Positions 5,309 to 10,660 of a stretch of 11,500 nt of DNA are shown piece by piece; position 1 is the first letter of the stretch, and the number at the start of each line of letters is the position of its first letter. The notes beneath the pieces were generated by a model. That model was given only the letters and a program-made list of their open reading frames with translations. It searched no databases and was not told where the DNA came from. This DNA is from Symbiodinium natans (lineage: Eukaryota; Sar; Dinophyceae; Suessiales; Symbiodiniaceae). Position numbers and translations under genes: made by a program. Location of the stretch: the NCBI GenBank assembly GCA_905221605.1, contig CAJNDS010002465.1, forward strand, positions 303,501 through 315,000, given 5' to 3'.

Positions 5309-5390
5309 TAGATCCGCGGCCTTCGGCCCTAGCATGTGCACGTTCAGCGTGTTCGGGTTAGCTTTTGGAATTGGGGTGTGGGATTCAGGG
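5292..5390 (-). CDS. Exon, 5.4-4.4 kb minus gene, unknown
   Basis: Acceptor AACCCGGAAG, one base, then 32 codons and two bases, donor CTAGG|GTTTAGGG. The peptide reads PESHTPIPKANPNTLNVHML then GPKAADLGSDAL. A later acceptor (CCAAAAG at about 5366) would shorten it. The island contains a small GGCC-TTC-GGCC palindrome at 5318-5328. It does not join in phase to the Q-rich exon 5490-5433, which is why I treat them as separate genes. Confidence 0.45.
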
Positions 5391-5432
5391 CTTCCGGGTT
5401 TACCCTAAACCCCTGAACACTAAACCCTAAAC

Positions 5433-5490
5433 CAGGCCAAGAGGCTGATAAGGGTCGGTTGCTTGGTACGCCGGCTGCTGGAATGCAGAC
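5433..5490 (-). CDS. Q-rich gene, probable C-terminal exon
   Basis: Acceptor GACCTTCAG, one base, then 19 codons SAFQQPAYQATDPYQPLGL. The next bases, GTTTAG, are either a telomere-type donor or Val plus stop (TAG ending at 5427). Tyr/Gln/Pro content matches the YQQQL exons upstream. A donor inside exon 6315-6204 (GCCCA|GTGTGG, phase 2) would join it in frame, making Q at the junction. A second acceptor (GCATTCCAG) would enter in phase 0. Confidence 0.5.
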
Positions 5491-5536
5491 CTGAAGGTCT
5501 AGAACTTTGCAGGTTTGGGGTTTAGGGTTTGTTAGT

Positions 5537-5614
5537 CCCTAAACCCTAAACCCTAAACCCTAAACCCTAAACCCTAAACCCTAAACCCTAAACCCTAAAC
5601 CCTAAACCCTAAAC
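5537..5614. repeat. CCCTAAA array, 11 units
   Basis: Perfect tandem array. It is followed at 5620-5710 by degenerate TTAGGGTTCAGGG/GGGTTTGGGG DNA in the opposite orientation. Confidence 0.95.
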
Positions 5615-5879
5615 CGAATTTGTTAGGGTTCAGGGATGAGGGGTTTGGGGTGCTTTGAGGGCATCTGAGGTGCACAGGGGTTAGACTAGGGATGTTTAGG
5701 GGATCAACGCCGTGGATTTTTGGGGCTTGAGCGGCTTGAGGGGTTCAAGGCTTTAGCAAGGGGGTGGAGAACCCTAAGCCCTAAACCCTAAGCCCAATAG
5801 GCGAAGATAGGTCAGATAGGTACGAGTACGGTTAACACCCGGTCTTCTCGGGCCCCTCACCCTGAAACCCTAGACCCAC
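5615..5879. other. Degenerate repeat and unique DNA, no gene seen
   Basis: G-rich drifted repeat to about 5750 (GGGGTTTGGGG, GGGGTTCAAGG), a CCCTAAG patch at 5770-5795, then unique DNA. The minus frames here are open only because the repeats lack stops. Confidence 0.5.
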
Positions 5880-5955
5880 CTGCCCAAGAACTACTATTTG
5901 CTTAATGCCTTGTAGGGAAGAATGTTTGTTTGATTTTTTTGGAGGTCTTGAGCAA
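5880..5955 (-). CDS. Possible exon, Lys/Ser-rich (weak)
   Basis: Acceptor GGTTTTCTACTAG, one base, then 25 codons beginning CSRPPKKSNKHSSLQGIKQI and ending VVLGQ, donor CAG|GTGGGT. Entry phase matches the phase-2 donor in exon 6315-6204, and exit phase 0 matches the inner acceptor of 5490-5433, so it could be an optional exon of the Q-rich gene. Codon use is more AT-rich than its neighbours. Confidence 0.25.
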
Positions 5956-6203
5956 CTAGTAGAAAACCAACTCGGGAAACAGAACAAGCCTACATCTCGG
6001 GGCGTGGAGGGTGAACGCACACACTTTTTGGCTTAGGGCTTATGGCAAATAAAGTCTCAGGTAAAACGCCCTGACCCTAAACCCTAAACCCAAATTTGCA
6101 CCCTAGACCCTGGGTGTAGGGTTTAGGGGGTGATCTGGATCCTCAGGCTACACAGACTAGCAGGCCCGGAGCCTCAGAAAGAAAACGCCCTAAAGCCTAA
6201 ACC

Positions 6204-6315
6204 CTAAGTTCCGGGGTTGGGGGGGGGAACCAAGTTCAGCCCACACTGGGCTGCGAGCTGCTGCTGGTAGAGCTGCTGTTGGTAGAGCTGCTGCTGGTAC
6301 GCGTCGCCATACGGC
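6204..6315 (-). CDS. Q-rich gene, exon with YQQQL repeats
   Basis: Acceptor CTCCTTACCGAG, one base, then PYGDAYQQQLYQQQLYQQQL followed by AAQ. The frame can run on to CGLNLVPPPNPGT and TAG at 6206-6204, or splice out at GCCCA|GTGTGG. Three perfect YQQQL pentapeptides are encoded by imperfect codons (CAG/CAA, CTC), so protein-level selection is likelier than a DNA microsatellite. The exon begins in the phase required by 6473-6361 after a 45-nt intron. Low-complexity, probably disordered; function unknown. Confidence 0.6.
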
Positions 6316-6360
6316 CTCGGTAAGGAGACGCCAGAAAACCCTAAACCCTAAACCCCAAAC
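6316..6360 (-). other. Predicted 45-nt intron starting in telomere repeat
   Basis: On the minus strand it reads GTTTGGGGTTTAGGGTTTAG, then GGTTTTCTGGCGTCTCCTTACCGAG with a good pyrimidine tract. The 5' half is telomere repeat, the 3' half a normal acceptor. The flanking exons agree in phase. Confidence 0.5.
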
Positions 6361-6473
6361 CCGAGTCTCCTGAAGCGGCTGGTCATCACGGGGGTCATCC
6401 TCTGTGACATCTCGAGCGATGCGCGAAACTGGAGCGCTCTTTCGTGCCTCCGTGGTCTCTCACGGTTGCGGGT
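6361..6473 (-). CDS. Q-rich gene, Arg/Met-rich exon
   Basis: Acceptor TTTTCCTGCCACAGTAG, 37 codons and two bases, donor CTCGG|GTTTGG. The peptide reads TRNRERPRRHERALQFRASL then EMSQRMTPVMTSRFRRL, strongly basic. The end phase matches exon 6315-6204. A second minus frame is open (KSAPVSRIARDVTEDDPRDD), so the frame is supported mainly by the join. Linking it upstream to 7147-7067 needs a donor before that exon's stop. Confidence 0.4.
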
Positions 6474-6900
6474 CTACTGTGGCAGGAAAAGTCAGGTTCT
6501 ATTTTGGATACTTAACCCCAACTGTGAGCTTCACCTTGCGACTTGGCTAAACAATAACCTTCAGCCACCTGACCATGCAGAAACGCATGAAACCCAAATG
6601 GCCAAGGATCTGTCTAAGCACAAAAAGAACTTAGTGTAGCTATATCATCTCCTACAACCTGCTTACTAAGCTCCTGAGCCCTTGGAGAGACCCTAGAGCC
6701 CTCAAGCCCTAAACCCCCTTAATTAGCAGCATGCCCTGGACACACGAACCCCTAAAGCCCTTTTCAGTGCGCAACTAAGCTTGAGCACGCGCACATTACT
6801 ATGATAAGGGTACCCTTTCTGGTATCGTTAGTATGAAGGCAACACATATCCAAAAAAAGGCGAAATGGTACCAAACAAACCCTAAACCCCAAGCTCACCC
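6474..6900. other. Mostly unique DNA with one candidate exon
   Basis: Few telomere units. Apart from the candidate exon at 6613-6569, a hydrophobic minus frame at about 6883-6805 (FVWYHFAFFWICVAFILTIP) ends at TAG and lacks a convincing acceptor. Nothing else seen. Confidence 0.4.
6569..6613 (-). CDS. Possible small exon of the Q-rich gene
   Basis: Acceptor TTTTTGTGCTTAG with a T-rich lead, 15 codons in phase 0 reading TDPWPFGFHAFLHGQ, donor CAG|GTGGCTG. Its exit phase matches exon 6473-6361. The frame stays open past the donor (VAEGYCLAKSQGEAHSWG, then TAA), leaving the true end uncertain. Confidence 0.3.
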
Positions 6901-6902
6901 CT

Positions 6903-7028
6903 GCCGTGACAACCCTAAACCCTAAACCCCAAACCCTAAACCCTAAACCCCAAACCCCTAAACCCCTAAACCCCTAAACCCTAAACCCTAAACCCTAAAC
7001 CCTAAACTCCTAAACCCTAAACCCTAAA
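6903..7028. repeat. CCCTAAA array with CCCCAAA/CCCCTAAA variants
   Basis: About 16 units with several CCCCTAAA octamers. On the minus coding strand it is TTTAGGG, lying just downstream of the exon 7147-7067. Confidence 0.9.
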
Positions 7029-7066
7029 ACAAACACAAGGAACAAGTACCTACTCCGGGTCTTAGA

Positions 7067-7147
7067 CTATAAGTCTAGGCCGAGGCGCTGCTGGTACTGC
7101 GCAGCTTGCGCCTGATGCCACTGGTACAGCTGCTGCTGGTAGGCTGC
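7067..7147 (-). CDS. Q-rich gene, exon with YQQQL and Gln/Ala
   Basis: Acceptor CCCTGAGCAG at the end of a CCCTAAA array, then AAYQQQLYQWHQAQAAQYQQ followed by RLGLDL and TAG at 7069-7067, in phase 0 as set by 7551-7513. Shares AYQQQLYQ with exon 6315-6204. Either the gene ends here, or one of three internal phase-2 donors (for example GCGCA|GTACCA) skips the stop and leads to the later Q-rich exons. Two alternative C-termini are therefore possible. Confidence 0.6.
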   Translation of the reverse strand, partial: AAYQQQLYQWHQAQAAQYQQRLGLDL

Positions 7148-7153
7148 CTGCTC

Positions 7154-7265
7154 AGGGTTTAGGGTTTAGGGTTTAGGGTTTAGGGTTTAGGGTTCAGGGT
7201 TCAGGGTTTGGGGTTTGGGGCATAGGGCTTGGTTTTGGGGTTTGGGGTTTAGGGTCTAGGGTTTG
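7154..7265. repeat. TTTAGGG array with TTTGGGG variants
   Basis: Six perfect units, then TTCAGGG and TTTGGGG variants. On the minus strand this is CCCTAAA directly before the acceptor of exon 7147-7067. With the TTTAGGG-sense units (minus strand) at about 7437-7485 in the same predicted intron, it forms an inverted pair. Confidence 0.9.
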
Positions 7266-7512
7266 GGGTGGGTATATGGATTAGAGGTTCAAACCCATAC
7301 ATCCTACACTCTGAGCCCGAAGCCCTGCAGAAACCAAAACGCTGAAAGCCAAGCAAAAACCCCAAACCTCAGACCTCACACACCTCAACAAAAACCCAGA
7401 CCCGAAAGCAAAAAAAACAAACCTAAGTTCCCAAAATCCTAAACCCTACAGACCCTAAACGCCCTAAAAACCCTAGAAGACTACCCTCCAGAGACCTCGC
7501 AAAAGTCGGCAC
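7266..7512. other. Intronic A/C-rich DNA, no gene seen
   Basis: A-rich and C-rich DNA on the plus strand with scattered CCCTAAA-like units. It belongs to the predicted minus-strand intron 7512-7148, which starts GTGCCGAC after a consensus CAG. Confidence 0.45.
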
Positions 7513-7551
7513 CTGTTGGTCCGTGAGCTGCCCCTGCATCTGCTGTTGCTG
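7513..7551 (-). CDS. Q-rich gene, small polyglutamine exon
   Basis: Acceptor CCCTGATGAG (or TTTCCGAG upstream), 13 codons QQQQMQGQLTDQQ in phase 0, donor CAACAG|GTGCCG, close to consensus. Upstream in the same frame the sequence reads RPFPDE, so an earlier acceptor is possible in a different phase. Entry and exit phases match 7693-7647 and 7147-7067. Confidence 0.5.
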
Positions 7552-7580
7552 CTCATCAGGGAAAGGCCTCGGAAACCACC

Positions 7581-7620
7581 AGGGTTTAGGGTTTAGGGTT
7601 TAGGGCGTAGGGTTTAGGAT
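7581..7620. repeat. TTTAGGG patch
   Basis: Four units, one changed to GCGTAGGG, next to the exon at 7513-7551; CCCTAAA on the minus coding strand, before its acceptor. Confidence 0.8.
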
Positions 7621-7646
7621 TTTTTGCTCAGAGCCTTTAACAGGAC

Positions 7647-7693
7647 CCATAGTTCCCTCAAGAGAATTGCTGGGTACTTAGTAAAGCCTCTCA
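7647..7693 (-). CDS. Q-rich gene, exon with amphipathic segment
   Basis: Strong acceptor (CTCCCCTCCACCCTATGACAG), two bases, then RGFTKYPAILLRELW, donor CTATGG|GTCCTG. G from the upstream exon plus TG gives GTG (Val). The frame also runs on past the donor (VLLKALSKKS, then TAA), so retention of this intron would end the protein here. Joins in phase on both sides. Confidence 0.45.
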
Positions 7694-7747
7694 CTGTCAT
7701 AGGGTGGAGGGGAGCACTAGACCCTCAACCAGAAACCCCACAACCTC

Positions 7748-7955
7748 AAACCGAACTCTAAACCCTAAACCCTAGCCCTAAACCCTAGACTTCAAACTAC
7801 AACTACAAACTTCAGACAAGATAAAGCCTAACGAACGCCAAGACCCAGACCCTAGAAGCCCCCTCAACAACAAAGCGGGTTAAGGTCTAGGGCTTGGGGA
7901 AGAAACCCTAAACCCTAAACCCTGAACCCTAAACCCCAAACCCTAAACCCTAAAC
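7748..7955. repeat. Scattered CCCTAAA patches
   Basis: CCCTAAA patches at about 7758-7787 and 7903-7955, with A/C-rich unique DNA between. All within the predicted minus-strand intron 7990-7694, where they read TTTAGGG. Confidence 0.8.
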
Positions 7956-7990
7956 GCTAAGCCCCCTCCAGTGCCAGTAGTGCCCACAAC

Positions 7991-8110
7991 CATGCTGAGC
8001 CCGGAGCTGTTCTTGCACTTCCTGCTGCGCCTGCTGCGCCTGTTGCGCCTGCTGCGCGTGCTGCGCGTGCTGCGCGTGCTGCGCCTGCTGCGGCGCTCCA
8101 GCGGCGAGGC
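7991..8110 (-). CDS. Q-rich gene, Gln/Ala/His repeat exon
   Basis: Acceptor CCGGTGGAAG after a CCCTAAA array, two bases, 39 codons and one base, donor CATG|GTTGTGG. It starts LAAGAP, then a triplet-peptide repeat of AQH (three times) and AQQ (four times), ending EVQEQLRAQH. The DNA is a nine-base GCGCAGCAN repeat, so it can change length by slippage. Entry phase matches exon 8370-8322. Probably a disordered or coiled-coil low-complexity region. Confidence 0.6.
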
Positions 8111-8116
8111 CTTCCA

Positions 8117-8225
8117 CCGGTTTAGGGTTTAGGGTTTGGGGTTTGGGGTTTAGGATTTAGGGTTTAGGGTTTGGGGTTTGGGGTTTAGGATTTGGGGTTT
8201 AGGGGTTTAGGGTTTAGGGTTTAGG
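8117..8225. repeat. TTTAGGG array with TTTGGGG/TTTAGGA variants
   Basis: About 15 units, alternating TTTAGGG and TTTGGGG in a repeating order. Read as CCCTAAA on the minus coding strand, right before the acceptor of exon 8110-7991. Confidence 0.9.
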
Positions 8226-8321
8226 CCGTTCCCCGGAGGGCCCTTGGATTCAGGAACATACGCAGAAAGGCTCAGGGCTTCGGGTTTGGGGTCTTTGCAT
8301 GTGCCCTGTATAGCCCTAAAC

Positions 8322-8370
8322 CCAGTTGTTGAGTGGCTAGCCCGTTCTGCTTACTCAAGCGCTTCTCACC
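8322..8370 (-). CDS. Q-rich gene, small basic exon
   Basis: Acceptor CCCCGTTTGTAAG, 16 codons in phase 0 plus one base: GEKRLSKQNGLATQQL, donor CTGG|GTTTAGGG, where telomere repeat supplies the GT. Leftover G plus GC of the next exon gives GGC (Gly). An inner acceptor (GGTGAG) would remove two residues without changing frame. Phase agrees on both sides. Confidence 0.5.
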
Positions 8371-8409
8371 CTTACAAACGGGGTTTGGGTTTAGGGTTCA
8401 GGGTCCAAG

Positions 8410-8455
8410 ACCAATCACATCGCTGCCCAGCGGCAGCGTGTTGGCATGTACTGTG
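8410..8455 (-). CDS. Possible skipped exon
   Basis: After AAACCCACAG the minus strand reads HANTLPLGSDVIG and meets a donor ATTG|GTCTTGG. Its phases (in 1, out 1) do not match the neighbours 8689-8625 (out 0) and 8370-8322 (in 0), so it is either not an exon or belongs to another transcript form. Confidence 0.2.
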
Positions 8456-8624
8456 GGTTTAGGGTTTCCTCGTGGGGTGTTGGGGGCTTCAGCTGTTTCG
8501 TAGGCCGCAGATAAGCAGATCGGGGCACTATTTCGGAAAAAAAGGTGGTTAGGCTACACAGCACATCCAACTTCCCTCGACCCTGAACCCTGAACCCTAC
8601 GAACGAAATCGATCGCCAAAGAAC

Positions 8625-8689
8625 CTTGGTTGGTGTGCTGAGCAGCTGCTCCACGTCAGTCTGTTGAAGTTTAGCATTGCGCACCTCAC
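8625..8689 (-). CDS. Q-rich gene, Leu/Gln helical exon
   Basis: Acceptor TTCAGGATTTAG, two bases, 21 codons: EVRNAKLQQTDVEQLLSTPT and K, donor ACCAAG|GTTCTT. The G left by the upstream exon plus GT makes GGT (Gly). A longer open frame (8714-8415) includes this exon but continues only through telomere-like DNA. The spaced Leu/Val/Gln pattern suggests a helix. Phase agrees on both sides. Confidence 0.55.
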
Positions 8690-8869
8690 CTAAATCCTGA
8701 ACCTGAACCCCCAAAACGAGGCTACGTTACCCCGTGTAATCAAAACAAAAAGCCTAAAGCAGAATCCCTAAACCCTAAACCCTAGACTCTAAACCCTGAA
8801 CCCTAACACCTGATGCTGTAGTGGATACAGGAGGACCACCCAATATCCTAGACCCTGAACCCCCACAAC

Positions 8870-8954
8870 CCTGCGGGCCTGGGATGTTAAAGCTGAAGCC
8901 ACCCTGGTCCGCCGGGAAGCCATAGCCATAAGCCTGAGCATCAAACTTGGAGGC
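8870..8954 (-). CDS. Q-rich gene, Gly/Tyr/Phe-rich exon
   Basis: Acceptor CTTGAACACTAG, 28 codons in phase 0 plus one base, donor CAGG|GTTGTGG. It reads ASKFDAQAYGYGFPADQGGF then SFNIPGPQ. The aromatic-glycine content resembles prion-like regions of RNA-binding proteins in general, but no RNA-binding fold is visible in this window. Exit phase matches 8689-8625. Entry from 9731-9636 is not resolved and would need an exon in between. Confidence 0.6.
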
Positions 8955-9011
8955 CTAGTGTTCAAGGTTTGGGGCTTCGGTCTTTGTAGTTTCGCAGGTA
9001 CATGTGGGGGT

Positions 9012-9025
9012 GGGGGGGGGGGGGG
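9012..9025. repeat. Poly-G run of 14
   Basis: Fourteen G, preceded by GGGGGT. On the minus strand it is a poly-C tract 20-30 bases before ACTACAAAG, so it could act as a polypyrimidine tract. Confidence 0.8.
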
Positions 9026-9054
9026 TAGACATTAGACGTTCATTCTTGTTTCAC

Positions 9055-9088
9055 GCCTCAAGGAAGGCTGACGTGGGCTTCTTGAGGC
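9055..9088. other. Imperfect hairpin
   Basis: GCCTCAAG (9055-9062) pairs with CTTGAGGC (9081-9088), extended by AAG/CTT across a bulge. It lies in unique DNA with no T-run after it; role unknown. Confidence 0.4.
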
Positions 9089-9181
9089 CTTTTAATATTA
9101 CCTGAAACCAGCCACGAATATTCAGGTAGGAATTTTCAGTGGCAAACTTTAAGCGTTTGGCTTAAGGTTTGGTTGGACTAC

Positions 9182-9252
9182 CTTCAAAGCCTAGTAGCCT
9201 GATATAAAGTACTAGGTCCACTGGCAATGCAGCTAGCCCTAGGCCATTAACA
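9182..9252 (-). CDS. Possible exon, hydrophobic segment
   Basis: Acceptor CTTTCTGTTGGGCTCAG with a pyrimidine tract, one base, then VNGLGLAALPVDLVLYIRLL and GFE, donor GAAG|GTAGTC. Entry phase matches exon 9731-9636 (AG+T = Ser). Its best exit phase does not match 8954, though CTA|GTACTT (phase 0) would. The segment is hydrophobic enough for a membrane or core helix. Confidence 0.3.
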
Positions 9253-9386
9253 CTGAGCCCAACAGAAAGTAGGGAGCCGTAGCCGAAAAAATGCTACGTG
9301 GTACTGGCTTTGGCGACAGGTGCCCAAAAGTATCCTAAAATTCACATGTATTAGGCCCTGAACCTTGAGAGAACCCTGGACCCTGA

Positions 9387-9462
9387 ACCCTAAACCCTAA
9401 ACCCTAAACCCTGAACCCAAAACCCAAAACCAAAACCCTAAACCCTAAACCCCGAACCCTAA
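9387..9462. repeat. CCCTAAA patch with CCAAAA variants
   Basis: CCCTAAA units with CCCTGAA and CCCAAAA variants, in the predicted minus-strand intron after exon 9731-9636. Confidence 0.85.
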
Positions 9463-9516
9463 GCGGGCTGGGTTCAGGGTTTTGCTCTCCGCGCTGGCGC
9501 CTTCAGGTTCAGGGTG

Positions 9517-9580
9517 CTTATAACCCCAATTATAACTGTACTTATAAGACCCCAGAGTCCCCTAGGTAGGTTATAAGAAC
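9517..9580. repeat. Four TTATAA motifs
   Basis: TTATAA occurs at about 9518, 9530, 9543 and 9571, twice as part of CTTATAAG or GTTATAAG. This is unusual in otherwise GC-rich DNA; no assigned role. Confidence 0.45.
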
Positions 9581-9635
9581 CCTAAACCTAAACCCTAAAC
9601 CCTAAACCCTAAACCCTACACCCTAAACCCTAAAC
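9577..9635. repeat. CCCTAAA array at a minus-strand donor
   Basis: Eight units, one CCTACAC. On the minus strand the exon 9731-9636 is followed directly by GTTTAGGGTTTAGGG from this array. Confidence 0.9.
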
Positions 9636-9731
9636 CTCCAAGTGGCCTGGTAGAGCATCCCCGCGTCAAAGAGCAGCTGGAACTCTGCCTCGGAGACCTG
9701 GTACATAGGACCCCCAAGTGCTCCAGCGCTT
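9636..9731 (-). CDS. Q-rich gene, first visible exon
   Basis: Acceptor AAATCCCTAG, one base, 31 codons and two bases, donor TTGGAG|GTTTAGGG. The peptide reads SAGALGGPMYQVSEAEFQLL then FDAGMLYQATW. EAEFQLLFDAGMLY looks like a folded helix rather than low complexity. Both flanks are telomeric: CCCTAAA (minus strand) before the acceptor and TTTAGGG forming the donor. The start of the gene lies upstream and was not found. Family not recognised. Confidence 0.55.
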
Positions 9732-9732
9732 C

Positions 9733-9980
9733 TAGGGATTTAGGGTTTAGGGCTAAGGGCTTAGGGTGTAGGATTTAGGGTTTAGGCTTAGGGGTTAGAG
9801 CTTCTTCACTTTATTAACAGTACTGAGGGCTCAGGTCCGGGAAAGTTTCGAGGAGTTTCCAGCAGTTTCGAGGGAATTTTCTCCTTTAGGGTCTAGGGCT
9901 TATAGGCCTTTAGGGGGTGCAGGGTTCAGGGTTTAGGCTGTAGGGTTTTAGGGGGCTTAGGGCTTAGGGTCTGTTACGCT
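9733..9980. repeat. TTTAGGG patches with unique DNA between
   Basis: Drifted TTTAGGG at about 9736-9790 and 9885-9970. Between them the phrase GTTTCGAGG-AGTTTCC-AGCAGTTTCGAGG (9845-9872) repeats GTTTCGAGG twice, 22 bp apart. No gene seen. Confidence 0.65.
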
Positions 9981-9983
9981 TTG

Positions 9984-10091
9984 CTGGGTTCTTGTTAAGG
10001 AACTTATGTTGAATTGAGCTACCATGATAGTGTTTTAAATCATCCGGCCTGTACTGGGTTCTTCTGAAAGAACCGAAATTAAGCTACCATG
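9984..10091. repeat. Diverged tandem duplication of about 65-70 bp
   Basis: CTGGGTTCTT...GCTACCATG occurs at 9984-10026 and again at 10054-10091, with the interior diverged. The second copy holds a perfect palindrome GTTCTT-ctga-AAGAAC (10058-10073); the first holds an imperfect one. Could be a regulatory module or an element remnant. Confidence 0.5.
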
Positions 10092-10100
10092 TTCTAATAA

Positions 10101-10307
10101 GGCTTTAACAAACAAACCTTGACTCCGGGAACTTCACTTAAGTTCCCTGACAAACCAGTTCCAGGGTGTCTTTCGGGGCTTGTGGCTTTAGTAGAAATAT
10201 TCCTGCCCAAAATAACCCTAACCCCTCAACAAACAACAACGGGAGGGACCTTACTTAGCTACAAAGGAAGCTTCTGCCAGAATCACTTGGTCCCAAAAAT
10301 CCTTTAA
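10101..10307 (+). CDS. Open frame in unique DNA, doubtful
   Basis: A stop-free stretch of 68 codons, without an ATG near its start, ending TAA. It includes LKFPDKPVPGCLSGLVALVE then IFLPKITLTPQQTTTGG. It is not made of repeat and could contain an exon, but no splice sites or neighbours support it. Unknown. Confidence 0.2.
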   Translation, partial: GFNKQTLTPGTSLKFPDKPVPGCLSGLVALVEIFLPKITLTPQQTTTGGTLLSYKGSFCQNHLVPKIL

Positions 10308-10395
10308 AACAAATGGGTCCCTTGTTTTTTTTTGAGAGGGTGTCTACAACCAGTGTTGGGCTCAGGGCTTAGATCAAGCCGCCCGAGCCAGAGTG

Positions 10396-10485
10396 ATGGA
10401 CGTGTCCCCTTATGACCCCTGCCCAGGCTTGACCGAAATCTCCGAGCAGGCGATAGGACTACGGATTGAGGAGTTCATGCAACAA
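10396..10485 (+). CDS. First exon candidate of a plus-strand gene
   Basis: ATG followed by 29 codons: MDVSPYDPCPGLTEISEQAI then GLRIEEFMQQ, donor CAACAA|GTACGAG in phase 0. The peptide is acidic and well mixed, with no repeat. The frame is open upstream to 10336, so an internal exon with an earlier acceptor is possible. The long open frame continues after the donor only by translating repeat and the poly-C tract. Confidence 0.5.
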
Positions 10486-10550
10486 GTACGAGCCCCTGCT
10501 TTAGGCCTAAAGTTTAGGGGTTTGGGCTTAGGGTTTAGGAAGTCACCCCT

Positions 10551-10568
10551 CCCCCCCCCCCCCCCCCC
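10551..10568. repeat. Poly-C run of 18
   Basis: Eighteen C, followed by CTGTCGCCTCGCAAACGCCGAG. It would be an extreme polypyrimidine tract for the acceptor of the exon at 10590. Confidence 0.9.
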
Positions 10569-10589
10569 TGTCGCCTCGCAAACGCCGAG

Positions 10590-10660
10590 GTCCGAGTCGT
10601 CAGCAGCCGGAGGTTGCTCCTGGCAGCGAACTCTGAGCGAAGGGCTCTGTGCCCGGACAG
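10590..10660 (+). CDS. Second exon candidate of the plus-strand gene
   Basis: Acceptor AACGCCGAG behind the poly-C tract, 23 codons in phase 0 plus two bases: VRVVSSRRLLLAANSERRAL then CPD, donor GGACAG|GTAGGG. It joins in phase with 10396-10485. The other two frames are open for most of the island but less protein-like. Confidence 0.4.

Larger units (their letters stand above)
9026..9358. other. Unique DNA within the Q-rich gene region
   Basis: No telomere units. Apart from the candidate exon 9252-9182 and the hairpin at 9055-9088 I see no further signal. Confidence 0.5.

Noticed and set aside
5832-6020. Minus-strand 62-codon ORF as a complete gene
   Set aside because: No ATG at the given start and its end is telomere-like (GLGFQGEGP); only 5955-5880 was kept, as a weak exon.
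8415-8714. Minus-strand 99-codon ORF as a complete gene
   Set aside because: Only 8689-8625 is convincingly coding; the middle is GFRVQGRG from telomere-like DNA and there is a good donor at 8624.
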